Shown: positions 54,494 to 62,409 of the stretch, piece by piece
Numbering within the stretch: position 1 is the stretch's first letter
Layout: each line of letters begins with the position of its first letter
Assembly (NCBI GenBank): GCA_035511075.1
Contig: DATKFW010000137.1
Coordinates: 28,749 to 92,748 of the forward strand
DNA length: 64,000 bases
Source of the DNA: DATAUD01 sp035511075
Lineage (GTDB): Bacteria; Verrucomicrobiota; Verrucomicrobiia; Limisphaerales; Palsa-1400
Direction of reading: 5' to 3'
Position numbers and translations under genes: made by a program
The notes under the pieces: model-generated
What the model saw: only the letters and a program-made list of their open reading frames with translations
Database searches by the model: none
Told to the model about the DNA's origin: nothing

Positions 54494-55662
54494 TTGTGAA
54501 CTACTTTTTGCAACACAGCGGCTTGGCCGATCTTTATGACAAAGTCGCCGCCGGCGTTCGAATCACAAACGAGGACGCCCTCCGGCTCTTGGAGAGCAAG
54601 GACCTCAACGCCCTCGGCGCGATCGCCGACCTCGTCTGCCGTCGCAAGAATGGACGGCGTGCCAGCTACATCATCAATCGCTACATCAATTATTCCAACT
54701 ACTGCATTCTGAGCTGCCAATTCTGCGCCTTCGCGCGGAAGAAGCGCGATGCCGACGGCATGCAGTTCACCGTCGCGGAAATCGTGCAAAAAGCCCGCGA
54801 AGCGCTGTCGGTGGGCGTCACGGAATTGCACATTGTCGGCGGCTTGCATCCGTCCCTGCCGTTCAGCTACTACACCGACATGTTGCGGGAATTAAAGGCG
54901 CTGGACGCCCGCCTGCAATTGAAGTGCTTCACCGCCATTGAAATCCTGCATCTGGCATGGCTGTCGAAACAATCGGTGCGCCAAACCCTCATCGCTTTGA
55001 AGGAGGCCGGCCTGGAATCGTTGACCGGCGGCGGCGCGGAAATTTTTCGCAAGGAAGTCCGTTCCCAAATCGCCAAAGGCAAGGAATCCGCGGAGGAATA
55101 CCTGGAGGTCCATCGCCTCTGGCACCAACTGGGCGGGCGCAGCACCTGCACGATGCTTTACGGGCACGTTGAATCGCTGGCCGACCGCGTCGATCATCTC
55201 AATTACTTGCGAAACCTGCAGGACGAAACGGGCGGCTTCACCGGTTTTGTTCCCCTGCCGTATCAGCCGGATAACAACGAAATCCCGGTGACAGTCCCGC
55301 CGACCGGTTTTGATTCCTTGCGCACCATTGCCGTCAGCCGGATTTATCTGGACAACTTCGACCACATCACGGCGTACTGGGTGGGGCTGAGTTTGAAGCT
55401 GGCGCAGGTGGCCTTGAGTTATGGCGCGGATGACTTGCATGGCACGATTCTGGAGGAGCACATCTTCCACATGGCAGGCGCAAAAACACCCCAACTCCAG
55501 ACAGAAGCGGAAATGATCAAGGCCATTCGCGAAGCCGGCCGCCTCCCCGTCCAGCGCGATACCTTTTATCGTCCCGTAAAAATCTGGGAGGACCAACCCG
55601 CGCCGGTTCCGAAAAATCCGGACGCGTCAAAAATCCTGCAAGACAACCTGGCCAGCGCCTGA
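54490..55662 (+). CDS. mqnE: Aminofutalosine synthase (radical SAM)
   Basis: MqnE joins the chorismate-derived enolpyruvyl benzoate to SAM, giving aminofutalosine. The 390-residue protein has the radical-SAM cluster motif CILSCQFCAF (CxxxCxxC) at about 75, preceded by NRYINYSNY, and RITNEDALRLLESKDLNALG near the N-terminus. The wording with CAFARKKRDAD fits MqnE; MqnC would read CxxxCxFCAFYR with DRNINYTN. The start is a TTG at 54490 overlapping the mqnP stop, or the GTG at 54496. Confidence 0.9.
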   Translation: MIVNYFLQHSGLADLYDKVAAGVRITNEDALRLLESKDLNALGAIADLVCRRKNGRRASYIINRYINYSNYCILSCQFCAFARKKRDADGMQFTVAEIVQKAREALSVGVTELHIVGGLHPSLPFSYYTDMLRELKALDARLQLKCFTAIEILHLAWLSKQSVRQTLIALKEAGLESLTGGGAEIFRKEVRSQIAKGKESAEEYLEVHRLWHQLGGRSTCTMLYGHVESLADRVDHLNYLRNLQDETGGFTGFVPLPYQPDNNEIPVTVPPTGFDSLRTIAVSRIYLDNFDHITAYWVGLSLKLAQVALSYGADDLHGTILEEHIFHMAGAKTPQLQTEAEMIKAIREAGRLPVQRDTFYRPVKIWEDQPAPVPKNPDASKILQDNLASA

Positions 55663-55668
55663 GTCCCA

Positions 55669-56553
55669 ATGCCCAAGCCCGAAGACATGCCCAAGTTGCG
55701 CCTGGCCCCCGTGGAAACGCCGGAGCAACTCGCCCACCGTTTCGAACGCGAGACCAGGGCCGTCCAGCTCCAGCGCGAAAGTGAATTGGAAAACTCTCTC
55801 GGCGATTTCAAAGTCGGCTCCGTCCCCTACCTCAATGCCGCTCCCCTGACCCGCGGTTTGGAAGACCAGATTGCCTTCGCCCCGCCTTCGGAACTGGCGC
55901 GCATGTTGCAGCGCGACGAATTGGATGCCGCGCTGGTCAGCATTACCGAAGTCTTGTTCACTGATCGCTACGACATTCTGGAGGGCGTGGCCGTCGCGTC
56001 GCTTGGCGAGGTCCAAAGTGTCTTCCTGGCCCATCGGCAGCCGCTGGAAAACATTCGAGTAATTTATTGCGACACAGCGTCGCTGTCCGGCCTTAATCTG
56101 CTCAAGGTCCTGCTCGCCGAGCGCGGCCTCAATCCGGCATTCCTCCCGCTGGCCAATTACGAGGCCGCCCCCGCGCTGGAAAACGTTTTATTGATCGGCG
56201 ACCCCGCGATTCACTTCGCGCGCTCCGCGCCCCCGCACGAGATTTGGGATCTGGGCGCGGCGTGGTTCGAACTGACGCAGCTTCCGTTTGTTTATGCCGT
56301 CTGGGCGTTGCGCCGCATTCCCAACGATGCCTTGCGCCGCCGATTGCGCGAGGCCAGAAACTTCGGTCTGGACACGCTGGACCACATCATCTCCAGCCGC
56401 ACGGAATTCGATTACGCGTTTCGCAAGGATTACTTGAGCTGGCACATCCATTATCATCTCGGCGCCGAGGAGCGGCGGGGCATCGCTCGCTTCGTCGAAC
56501 TGCTCCGCAAGCATCAACTCGGCCCCGCGCGCGAACCCAGGTTTGTCGCGTAA
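55669..56553 (+). CDS. mqnA: Chorismate dehydratase MqnA
   Basis: This enzyme converts chorismate to 3-enolpyruvyl benzoate, the first committed step of the futalosine route. The 294-residue protein has an N-terminal extension (about 1-45), then FKVGSVPYLNAAPLTRGL, the family start, and ELDAALVSITEVLF. The fold is that of periplasmic-binding proteins. It follows mqnE by 6 bp and its stop overlaps the apbE ATG by one base. Confidence 0.92.
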   Translation: MPKPEDMPKLRLAPVETPEQLAHRFERETRAVQLQRESELENSLGDFKVGSVPYLNAAPLTRGLEDQIAFAPPSELARMLQRDELDAALVSITEVLFTDRYDILEGVAVASLGEVQSVFLAHRQPLENIRVIYCDTASLSGLNLLKVLLAERGLNPAFLPLANYEAAPALENVLLIGDPAIHFARSAPPHEIWDLGAAWFELTQLPFVYAVWALRRIPNDALRRRLREARNFGLDTLDHIISSRTEFDYAFRKDYLSWHIHYHLGAEERRGIARFVELLRKHQLGPAREPRFVA

Positions 56554-57446
56554 TGCAAACCGTCACGCTCGCGCGCAACGCCATGGCCACGCGATTCGAG
56601 GTGGCCCTCATCGGCGAGGATCCCGTCCGCCTGCGCGCCGCCGGCGAAGCGGCGCTGGCCGAAGTCGACCGCCTCGAAGCCCGCTTGAGCCTCTACCGCC
56701 CGACCAGCGAAATTGCGCGCGTCAACGCGCACGCCGCCCTGGAGCCCGTCCGCGTCAGCCCTCCGGTCTTCCGTTTGCTCGAACATGCCCGCCAACTCCA
56801 TCGCGAAACCGGCGGCGCCTTCGACATCGCCATTGCCCCTCTGGTTAGATCTTGGGGCTTTATGAGCCATTCGGAGCGCATCCCCGACCCCGCCCAACTC
56901 GCGCAAGCCCGCCTCCACGCCGGGATGGAGCATGTCACACTTGACAGTGAGTCTGTGACTGTCCGGTTCGACCGTCAGGGCGTGATGATCGATCTGGGCG
57001 CCATTGGCAAAGGTTACGCGATTGATCGCGCCGCGGAAATATTGCGCGAAGCCGGCGTGACCCGCGCATTACTTCACGGCGGAACCAGTACCGTCTATGG
57101 AATCGGCGCGCCGCCGGACCAGGAAGGATGGAAGGTCGCCATCGCCGGCTCGCAGGACGAATCACAAACGGTCGCGACCGTCCTGTTGCGGGATAGTGCC
57201 CTGTCGGTTTCGGCGGTGTGGGCGAGGTCATTTGAAGCTGAGGGCAAAAAATTCGGCCATGTCATCGATCCCCGCACCGGGCAGCCAGTCAACAACGCGG
57301 TTCTTGCCGCCGTCGCGCTCCCCTCCGCCACGGAAACCGACGCCCTATCCACCGCGTTGCTGGTGCTAGGCTCAGAGGGTCACGGCGCCATCGCCAAATT
57401 ACGCCCCAAAATGCACACTTGGCTCTTACCGCAAACCGAACCATAG
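56553..57446 (+). CDS. apbE: FAD:protein FMN transferase (ApbE)
   Basis: ApbE attaches FMN covalently to threonine or serine of exported respiratory proteins such as NqrB/C or RnfD/G. The 297-residue product has NAMATRFEVALIGED at the N-terminus, GAFDIAIAPLVRSWGF, VMIDLGAIGKGYAIDRA with the FAD-binding DLGAIGKGYA, and HVIDPRTGQPVNN. No lipobox is seen, so it may be soluble. The ATG overlaps the mqnA stop by one base (TAATG). The link to quinone genes is respiratory, with its flavinylation target not in the window. Confidence 0.92.
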   Translation: MQTVTLARNAMATRFEVALIGEDPVRLRAAGEAALAEVDRLEARLSLYRPTSEIARVNAHAALEPVRVSPPVFRLLEHARQLHRETGGAFDIAIAPLVRSWGFMSHSERIPDPAQLAQARLHAGMEHVTLDSESVTVRFDRQGVMIDLGAIGKGYAIDRAAEILREAGVTRALLHGGTSTVYGIGAPPDQEGWKVAIAGSQDESQTVATVLLRDSALSVSAVWARSFEAEGKKFGHVIDPRTGQPVNNAVLAAVALPSATETDALSTALLVLGSEGHGAIAKLRPKMHTWLLPQTEP

Positions 57447-57508
57447 CGCCTTGAAGGCGTTGCTTCCTCGGTTGCGGCTCTGCGGTGTCCGGCTTCTTCG
57501 TAGCTGAT

Positions 57509-58522
57509 TCACCTGCGTTGCGCAACGTAGCCATTCTTGCGGAACCACTCCGCCGCCTCGGCGAATGCCTGGCGTAGCGGAGTTTGAGGCAAACCCAGGT
57601 CGCGAATCGCCTTGGCCGGATTGAAGAACATCTTATATCTGGCCATTCGCACCCCTGCCAAGGGCGCTTTGGGTGGTTTTCCCGTGACGGCGGAAACCGC
57701 CTCGTCGCCATAGGCCGCCAGCAATGCCACAGCGTAGGGCACACGAAATTTCGGCCCCGGCACGCCCGTCAACTCTTCCAGCACGTCAAACGTCTGTTGC
57801 AGGGTCCAATTCCCGTCCGCGTTGCCCAGAATATAGCGCTCCCCCACGCGGCCCTTTTCCGCCGCCAGAATCTCCCCGGCCGCAACGTCCCGCACGTGCA
57901 CCCAGTTCAATCCCGTATCCAAATACGCCGGCATTTTGCGATTCATAAAATCGACGATGATTTTTCCCGTCGGCGTCGGCTTCACATCAAACGGCCCGAC
58001 GGGCGCGCTGGGATTGACGATGACCACCGGCAAACCCGCGCCCGCCAACTCCCGCGCCACCTCTTCCGCCTGCCATTTCGAGCGCTTGTAATGATTGCTC
58101 ATTTGCGCCCCGCTTACCGGCGTGGCCTCATCCGTGGGCGCCACTTTACCCTCGATTTCCCGCGGCAAACCGATGCATCCGACCGTGCTGGTATAAACAA
58201 TCCGCTGACAACCAGCCGCCCCCGCCGCTTCCAGGACATTCCGCGTCCCCTCGACATTGGCAGCGTACATCGGCCGATAATCGCCCAACCAGAGATGGTA
58301 ACTTGCCGCCACATGAAAGCACCACTGGCAGCCCTGCATGGCCTTTTCCAACGGTGCGCGATGGGAAACATCGCCCTCGACCCGCTCGCAATCCACCCCT
58401 GCAATCCCCCGCAAATCGCTGCCAGGCCGGACCAGGACCGTGACGCCGTGACCCTGAAAATCCAATAGCCGTACCAAATTAGCCCCGATAAATCCCGAGG
58501 CGCCTGTAACGAAGCACTTCAT
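57509..58522 (-). CDS. hpnA: HpnA-like NAD-dependent epimerase/dehydratase
   Basis: This 337-residue extended SDR protein has NAD-binding VTGASGFIGANLVRLL, a catalytic Ser in VYTSTVGCIGLP and the YxxxK pair in NHYKRSKWQAEEV. The segment NPSAPVGPFDVKPTPTGKII is a signature of the hopanoid-associated sugar epimerase HpnA. Substrate is unproven, and no squalene-hopene cyclase gene is in the window. It converges with apbE; the 62 bp between contain a small palindrome CGCCTTGAAGGCG. Confidence 0.85.
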   Translation of the reverse strand: MKCFVTGASGFIGANLVRLLDFQGHGVTVLVRPGSDLRGIAGVDCERVEGDVSHRAPLEKAMQGCQWCFHVAASYHLWLGDYRPMYAANVEGTRNVLEAAGAAGCQRIVYTSTVGCIGLPREIEGKVAPTDEATPVSGAQMSNHYKRSKWQAEEVARELAGAGLPVVIVNPSAPVGPFDVKPTPTGKIIVDFMNRKMPAYLDTGLNWVHVRDVAAGEILAAEKGRVGERYILGNADGNWTLQQTFDVLEELTGVPGPKFRVPYAVALLAAYGDEAVSAVTGKPPKAPLAGVRMARYKMFFNPAKAIRDLGLPQTPLRQAFAEAAEWFRKNGYVAQRR

Positions 58523-58635
58523 TTTTTGGCCACATTGCTCGAAATGCGACGTCGATGCACTCCTCTTTCACTGCAAAAATATGCAAAAAATCATCGACAT
58601 CAGGGAAAGCCTGATAGATAAATGGTTTCGTTTAT

Positions 58636-59055
58636 ATGCCGAAAAATGTGAATAATTCGCGCAAACGAATGACGCGGCAGGAAATGCGTGATTTGGATCT
58701 GGAGATATCCTTTCTCGAAGGCATCGTCCGCCGCATCCCCGCCTACATCGAAGCCCTTCAATTATTGGGCGACGACTACACCCGTCGCGGCCGCTTCTCC
58801 GAGGGCTTGAGAGTGGACGAGCGTCTGTCGCGATTGCGCCCGGACGACTCCCTGGTGCACTACAACCTGGCGTGCAGCTACTCCCTGACCGCCCAGGTCG
58901 AGTTGGCAGTAGAAGCCCTCGAATCCGCCATCAACCTGGGCTACCGCGATTTTAAATGGATGGCCCAGGACCCCGACCTAAAAAACCTTCGCGACCACTC
59001 CGAATACAAACGCATTCGCGCCAAAGTGCGGGCAATTCAGGTTAAAACCCGCTGA
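58636..59055 (+). CDS. Small TPR-repeat protein
   Basis: This 139-residue protein is basic at the N-terminus (MPKNVNNSRKRMTRQEMRDL). It then has about two tetratricopeptide units: YIEALQLLGDDYTRRGRFSE and SLVHYNLACSYSLTAQVELA, followed by AVEALESAINLGYRDFKW. The last part, WMAQDPDLKNLRDHSEYKRI, is a common closing of such proteins. No signal peptide is seen, so it is cytoplasmic. It lies 17 bp upstream of mtnA and is probably cotranscribed. No specific function is suggested. Confidence 0.82.
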   Translation: MPKNVNNSRKRMTRQEMRDLDLEISFLEGIVRRIPAYIEALQLLGDDYTRRGRFSEGLRVDERLSRLRPDDSLVHYNLACSYSLTAQVELAVEALESAINLGYRDFKWMAQDPDLKNLRDHSEYKRIRAKVRAIQVKTR

Positions 59056-59072
59056 ACCCTTCAGCGCCGTTC

Positions 59073-60284
59073 ATGAATGTCACCGTCCGTGGACGCACCC
59101 GCCACTATCGCACTGTTGCCTTCGATCGCAGGCGCAATTCCGTCCTTCTTATTGACCAACGGTTACTCCCGCACCGCTTCAAAATCATTGCCACGCCCGA
59201 CTTCCGTGCCACAGCGCGCGCCATTGAGGAAATGACCGTCCGCGGAGCCGGCGCCATCGGCGCCACCGCCGCCTATGGATTGGCCCAGGGCGCGCGGACA
59301 TTCCGCGGCAAGGACCCCCGGGAATTCTCCCGCCGCGTCCATGCCGTTTTTGAAGCACTTCAATCCGCCCGACCAACCGCGGTTGATCCCGTCAACGCCA
59401 TGCTGACCGTGCTTCGGGCAATGCGGGCAGGTAAGACCGTGGCGGAACAAAAGATCCTTGCGATGGACGCCGCCGATAATTTCGCGGACGAGGACGTCCA
59501 GCATTGTCAGGCCATCGGGCGCCACGGGGCGGGCCTCATCCATCAAAACGCCCGCCTGCTGACCCACTGCAACGCCGGTTGGCTGGCGTTTGTCGATATC
59601 GGCAGCGCCACCGCACCGATGTACGCCGCGCAACAAGCTGGACGGAAATTTCACGTCTATTGTGACGAAACCCGTCCTCGTTGCCAGGGCGCCACGCTGA
59701 CGGCATGGGAGCTTTCCCAGCAAAAAATCTCCCATCAAGTCATCTCCGACAACGTCGCCGGCCATCTCATGCAACGCGGAAAGATCGATCTCGTCATTGT
59801 CGGTAGCGACCGCACCCTTGGCCACACCGGCGAAATTGCCAACAAGATCGGCACGTACACCAAAGCCGTGTTGGCCAGGCGGCACGACATCCCATTTTAC
59901 GTAGCCATTCCTCTCTCGACAATCGACTGGAACCTGCGCTCCGGTTTGGACATTCCCATCGAAGAGCGCGACGGCAGCGAAACGCTGGGTGCGTGGGGCG
60001 TTGTCAGCAAGCCCGATGAAATAAAAACAGCCCGTGACGCAAAACCCGTTTATGTGCGGATCGCCAATCCCGACAGCACCGCGTACAATCCGGGATTCGA
60101 CGTTACGCCGGCCGAATTAATTACAGGAATCATAACGCCGTGTGGGATTTTTGCGCCAGGTGATCTGTGGAAAAACCGCAAACGTCTGGGGTATCAAAAA
60201 GAAATGACGGAACCAAAGAGGCCGGGACCAGGAGTCAGAGGCGGGGCGCATCTTGACACTATTCTTGCAACAGAGGGGTTGTAA
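59073..60284 (+). CDS. mtnA: Methylthioribose-1-phosphate isomerase
   Basis: This enzyme of methionine salvage converts methylthioribose 1-phosphate into the ribulose form. The 403-residue product has MTVRGAGAIGATAAYGLAQG, TRPRCQGATLTAWEL, the catalytic Cys in LTHCNAGW and the Asp in VGSDRTLGHTGEIANKIGTY, all as in MtnA and distinct from eIF2B subunits. Length exceeds the usual 345-370, mainly by a Gly/Pro-containing tail after residue 375. No mtnP or mtnB is in the window. Confidence 0.9.
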   Translation: MNVTVRGRTRHYRTVAFDRRRNSVLLIDQRLLPHRFKIIATPDFRATARAIEEMTVRGAGAIGATAAYGLAQGARTFRGKDPREFSRRVHAVFEALQSARPTAVDPVNAMLTVLRAMRAGKTVAEQKILAMDAADNFADEDVQHCQAIGRHGAGLIHQNARLLTHCNAGWLAFVDIGSATAPMYAAQQAGRKFHVYCDETRPRCQGATLTAWELSQQKISHQVISDNVAGHLMQRGKIDLVIVGSDRTLGHTGEIANKIGTYTKAVLARRHDIPFYVAIPLSTIDWNLRSGLDIPIEERDGSETLGAWGVVSKPDEIKTARDAKPVYVRIANPDSTAYNPGFDVTPAELITGIITPCGIFAPGDLWKNRKRLGYQKEMTEPKRPGPGVRGGAHLDTILATEGL

Positions 60285-60401
60285 CGGTTTCCTCCATCGT
60301 TTGAGAATGCACCAAACATGGATGGAAACGGCCGAGCCGCGTAAAAAGATCCCGTAGCGTCCTGGGAAAATGGGCCAACGACCGCCAGACGTCTTTAATC
60401 G

Positions 60402-61670
60402 TCACTGGCGTTTGGCCAGGGCCTTCTCGATGGTGGGCGAGAGTTCAGCGCCGCGAAGGTCCTCGCCCTCGGCAACAATCTTTCCCGTGTCGCCGTCCAC
60501 AAGAAAAGGATGGGGAATGGAATCAATATAGTAGGATTGCGCGACGGCCGCATTCCAGTACTGGCCGTCATAGATCTCCGGCCACGGCATGTGATTGTCC
60601 TTGGTGAATTGGGCCAGCTTCTCGGACGCGTTGGCCTGGTCCAGGCTCACCCCCAGAACTTCAAATCCTTTGGCATGGTATTTCTCGTAGGCCTCGCTCA
60701 GGTGCGGCAATTCCGCCCGACAAGGCCCGCACCACGTCGCCCAAAAATCCAGCATCACCAGCTTGCCTTTATAGCTTTCGGGAAAGCGGATCGTGTCGCC
60801 ATCCGTCGACTTGGCCTCAAACGCAAGCGCCTTTGCCCCTGCTTCCAGGCTCGGACGCGGCATAGTTTCCGGCACTGTTTGGGATGATTTGACGAATTGA
60901 AAAGTTCCGCCTGAGGCGCTCAGGCCTGCGATTTCGTAGGTTGTGCCACCGATGTTGAACGGCTTGGTCGCGTCAAAGGATTCGCCGCGCTCGAATTTTC
61001 CATTGTTGTTGAGGTCCAGCAATAGGGTGATTGCACTATTGGTGGCGTCTTTGCCGGGCCGAAAATCGCCGATGGCGCCGTCATCGAGAAGAAGTGCGTG
61101 GTAGGTTTTGCCGCCGAGTAGCACGTCGCCCGCGCGGCCATAGTCCCGATAATAGAAGAGAGTGCTGGCAAATGCGGCGCGACGGGCGTCATGCTTGTCA
61201 AAGCGGTACATGCGCAGATGCATCTTTAATTTTCCCCCGCCGTAAGTCGGTTGCAATTCGGCTCCGCCGATATAGGTGGTAAGATCCATTCCGCCAGGCC
61301 CCTTTTCGGGCCGGCCGTTCCATTCGGCGGGCGGATCGTCCGTCAAGTCGCCGTTGGCGTTGGCATCAACGAAGAGACGAGAGGGTTTGCCTTCCGGTTC
61401 GTCCACGATCACAAAAAATGTGGTGGGCGCTTCAGCGGGACCAAGTTGGAGCTTGCCATAAAGCGGCGCTGCAAGGTCCGCCGGCACAGCCTTGATTCCA
61501 TCGGGTTTCACAGGCGAGAGTTCGAGTCGAACGGGGCGGTAATAGCCCGCCGTTTTGGAAACACCGGACGATTCCCAATCCAGCTTGATGTCATTGGAGT
61601 TCGCAGCGATGGCGGCGCCGAGAATCAGGATGGCGTGGAATGATCTGAAGACGAAGCAGCGTTTGATCAT
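60402..61670 (-). CDS. Exported TlpA-like thioredoxin-domain protein
   Basis: This 422-residue product starts at the ATG at 61670 with a signal peptide (IKRCFVFRSFHAILILGAAI, then AANS). The first 265 residues have no named domain and include VDANANGDLTDDPPAEW and LDLNNNGKFERGESFD, which resemble EF-hand-like calcium loops. The C-terminal 140 residues are a TlpA-type thioredoxin with LDFWATWCGPCRAELPHLSE, both cysteines present. It is a probable periplasmic thiol-disulfide protein. Stand-alone on the minus strand. Confidence 0.85.
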   Translation of the reverse strand: MIKRCFVFRSFHAILILGAAIAANSNDIKLDWESSGVSKTAGYYRPVRLELSPVKPDGIKAVPADLAAPLYGKLQLGPAEAPTTFFVIVDEPEGKPSRLFVDANANGDLTDDPPAEWNGRPEKGPGGMDLTTYIGGAELQPTYGGGKLKMHLRMYRFDKHDARRAAFASTLFYYRDYGRAGDVLLGGKTYHALLLDDGAIGDFRPGKDATNSAITLLLDLNNNGKFERGESFDATKPFNIGGTTYEIAGLSASGGTFQFVKSSQTVPETMPRPSLEAGAKALAFEAKSTDGDTIRFPESYKGKLVMLDFWATWCGPCRAELPHLSEAYEKYHAKGFEVLGVSLDQANASEKLAQFTKDNHMPWPEIYDGQYWNAAVAQSYYIDSIPHPFLVDGDTGKIVAEGEDLRGAELSPTIEKALAKRQ

Positions 61671-61750
61671 GGGAGGAGAATGTCGGAATGCCTTGCTGAA
61701 TGCAAACAAAAACCTCAACACAAGGGCATCCCGAGGCAACGGAAAATGGC

Positions 61751-61969
61751 TTATCGCTCGGCTCGCGCCACGGGCTTGCCCCGGGCCTTGGTCACACTCT
61801 TGATGTACGCCACCTCATTACTGTCAAACGGCGTTCCATCTTCGCAAAGAATATCGTGAAACCACACCGGCGGTTCAACCGTGTAGGTTTTCTCCAAGGA
61901 CGGGCTGCTGGCAATCGCGGGCATTTGTGAATATGCAGGCTCCAGGACGTTGACGAATGATCTTGTCAT
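61751..61969 (-). pseudogene. C-terminal fragment of a secreted glycosidase-like gene
   Basis: This 72-residue open stretch reads SPSLEKTYTVEPPVWFHDIL and onward to SNEVAYIKSVTKARGKPVAR. The phrase VEPPVWFHDI...DGTPF...EVAYIKSVT looks like the C-terminal end of cellulase/xylanase-like secreted proteins common in this phylum; this is from memory and not checked. Upstream the frame gives no matching body and runs into the tRNA region, so only the tail remains. It lies 80 bp upstream of the TlpA-like gene. Confidence 0.4.
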
Positions 61970-62134
61970 AAAGGCCCGCTCGTGCGAAATAAATGTCGGT
62001 GCGCGCGCTTGCAAAGGCGTAACGACTTTGGGAAAATGTCGTCGCTTGCCGTTGTCGGACGAGTTTAGGTCACGGTTCCGTTTGCAATTGCCAATATGTC
62101 CGCGATTGTGCAAGCGCATGCAATCAAACTGGTT

Positions 62135-62211
62135 GCACCCATAGCTCAATTGGATAGAGCATCTGACTACGGATCAGAAGGTTAGTGGTTCAACTCCACT
62201 TGGGTGCACCA
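62135..62211 (+). tRNA. tRNA-Arg (anticodon ACG)
   Basis: A full cloverleaf is visible. The acceptor stem is GCACCCA (62135-62141) with TGGGTGC (62201-62207). The D arm is AGCTCAATTGGATAGAGC. The anticodon stem TCTGA/TCAGA encloses loop CTACGGA, giving anticodon ACG. The T arm contains GTTCAACTC. CCA is encoded in the gene (62209-62211). ACG is read as ICG after A-to-I editing and decodes CGU/CGC/CGA. Confidence 0.95.
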
Positions 62212-62409
62212 CCTATCAAAATGCCATAGATCAATAGCTTGCATACGTCATTGGTGGTTATAAAACAGGTTGAAAATCTCTTGCTTGACCACTGCTTGGC
62301 CCCATTATCGAGTTTTGTCGTCTTGGAACTCCGAAGGAATGGCGGATTTGAGTTTTGCAGTTGGCAATTGGTACGGGCAGTCCAAGTGTAGGTGTGCTGT
62401 CCTATTATC

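Noticed and set aside
57448..57462. CGCCTTGAAGGCG palindrome as terminator between apbE and hpnA.
   Set aside because: The stem is five to six pairs with no loop or T-run; listed only in passing under hpnA.
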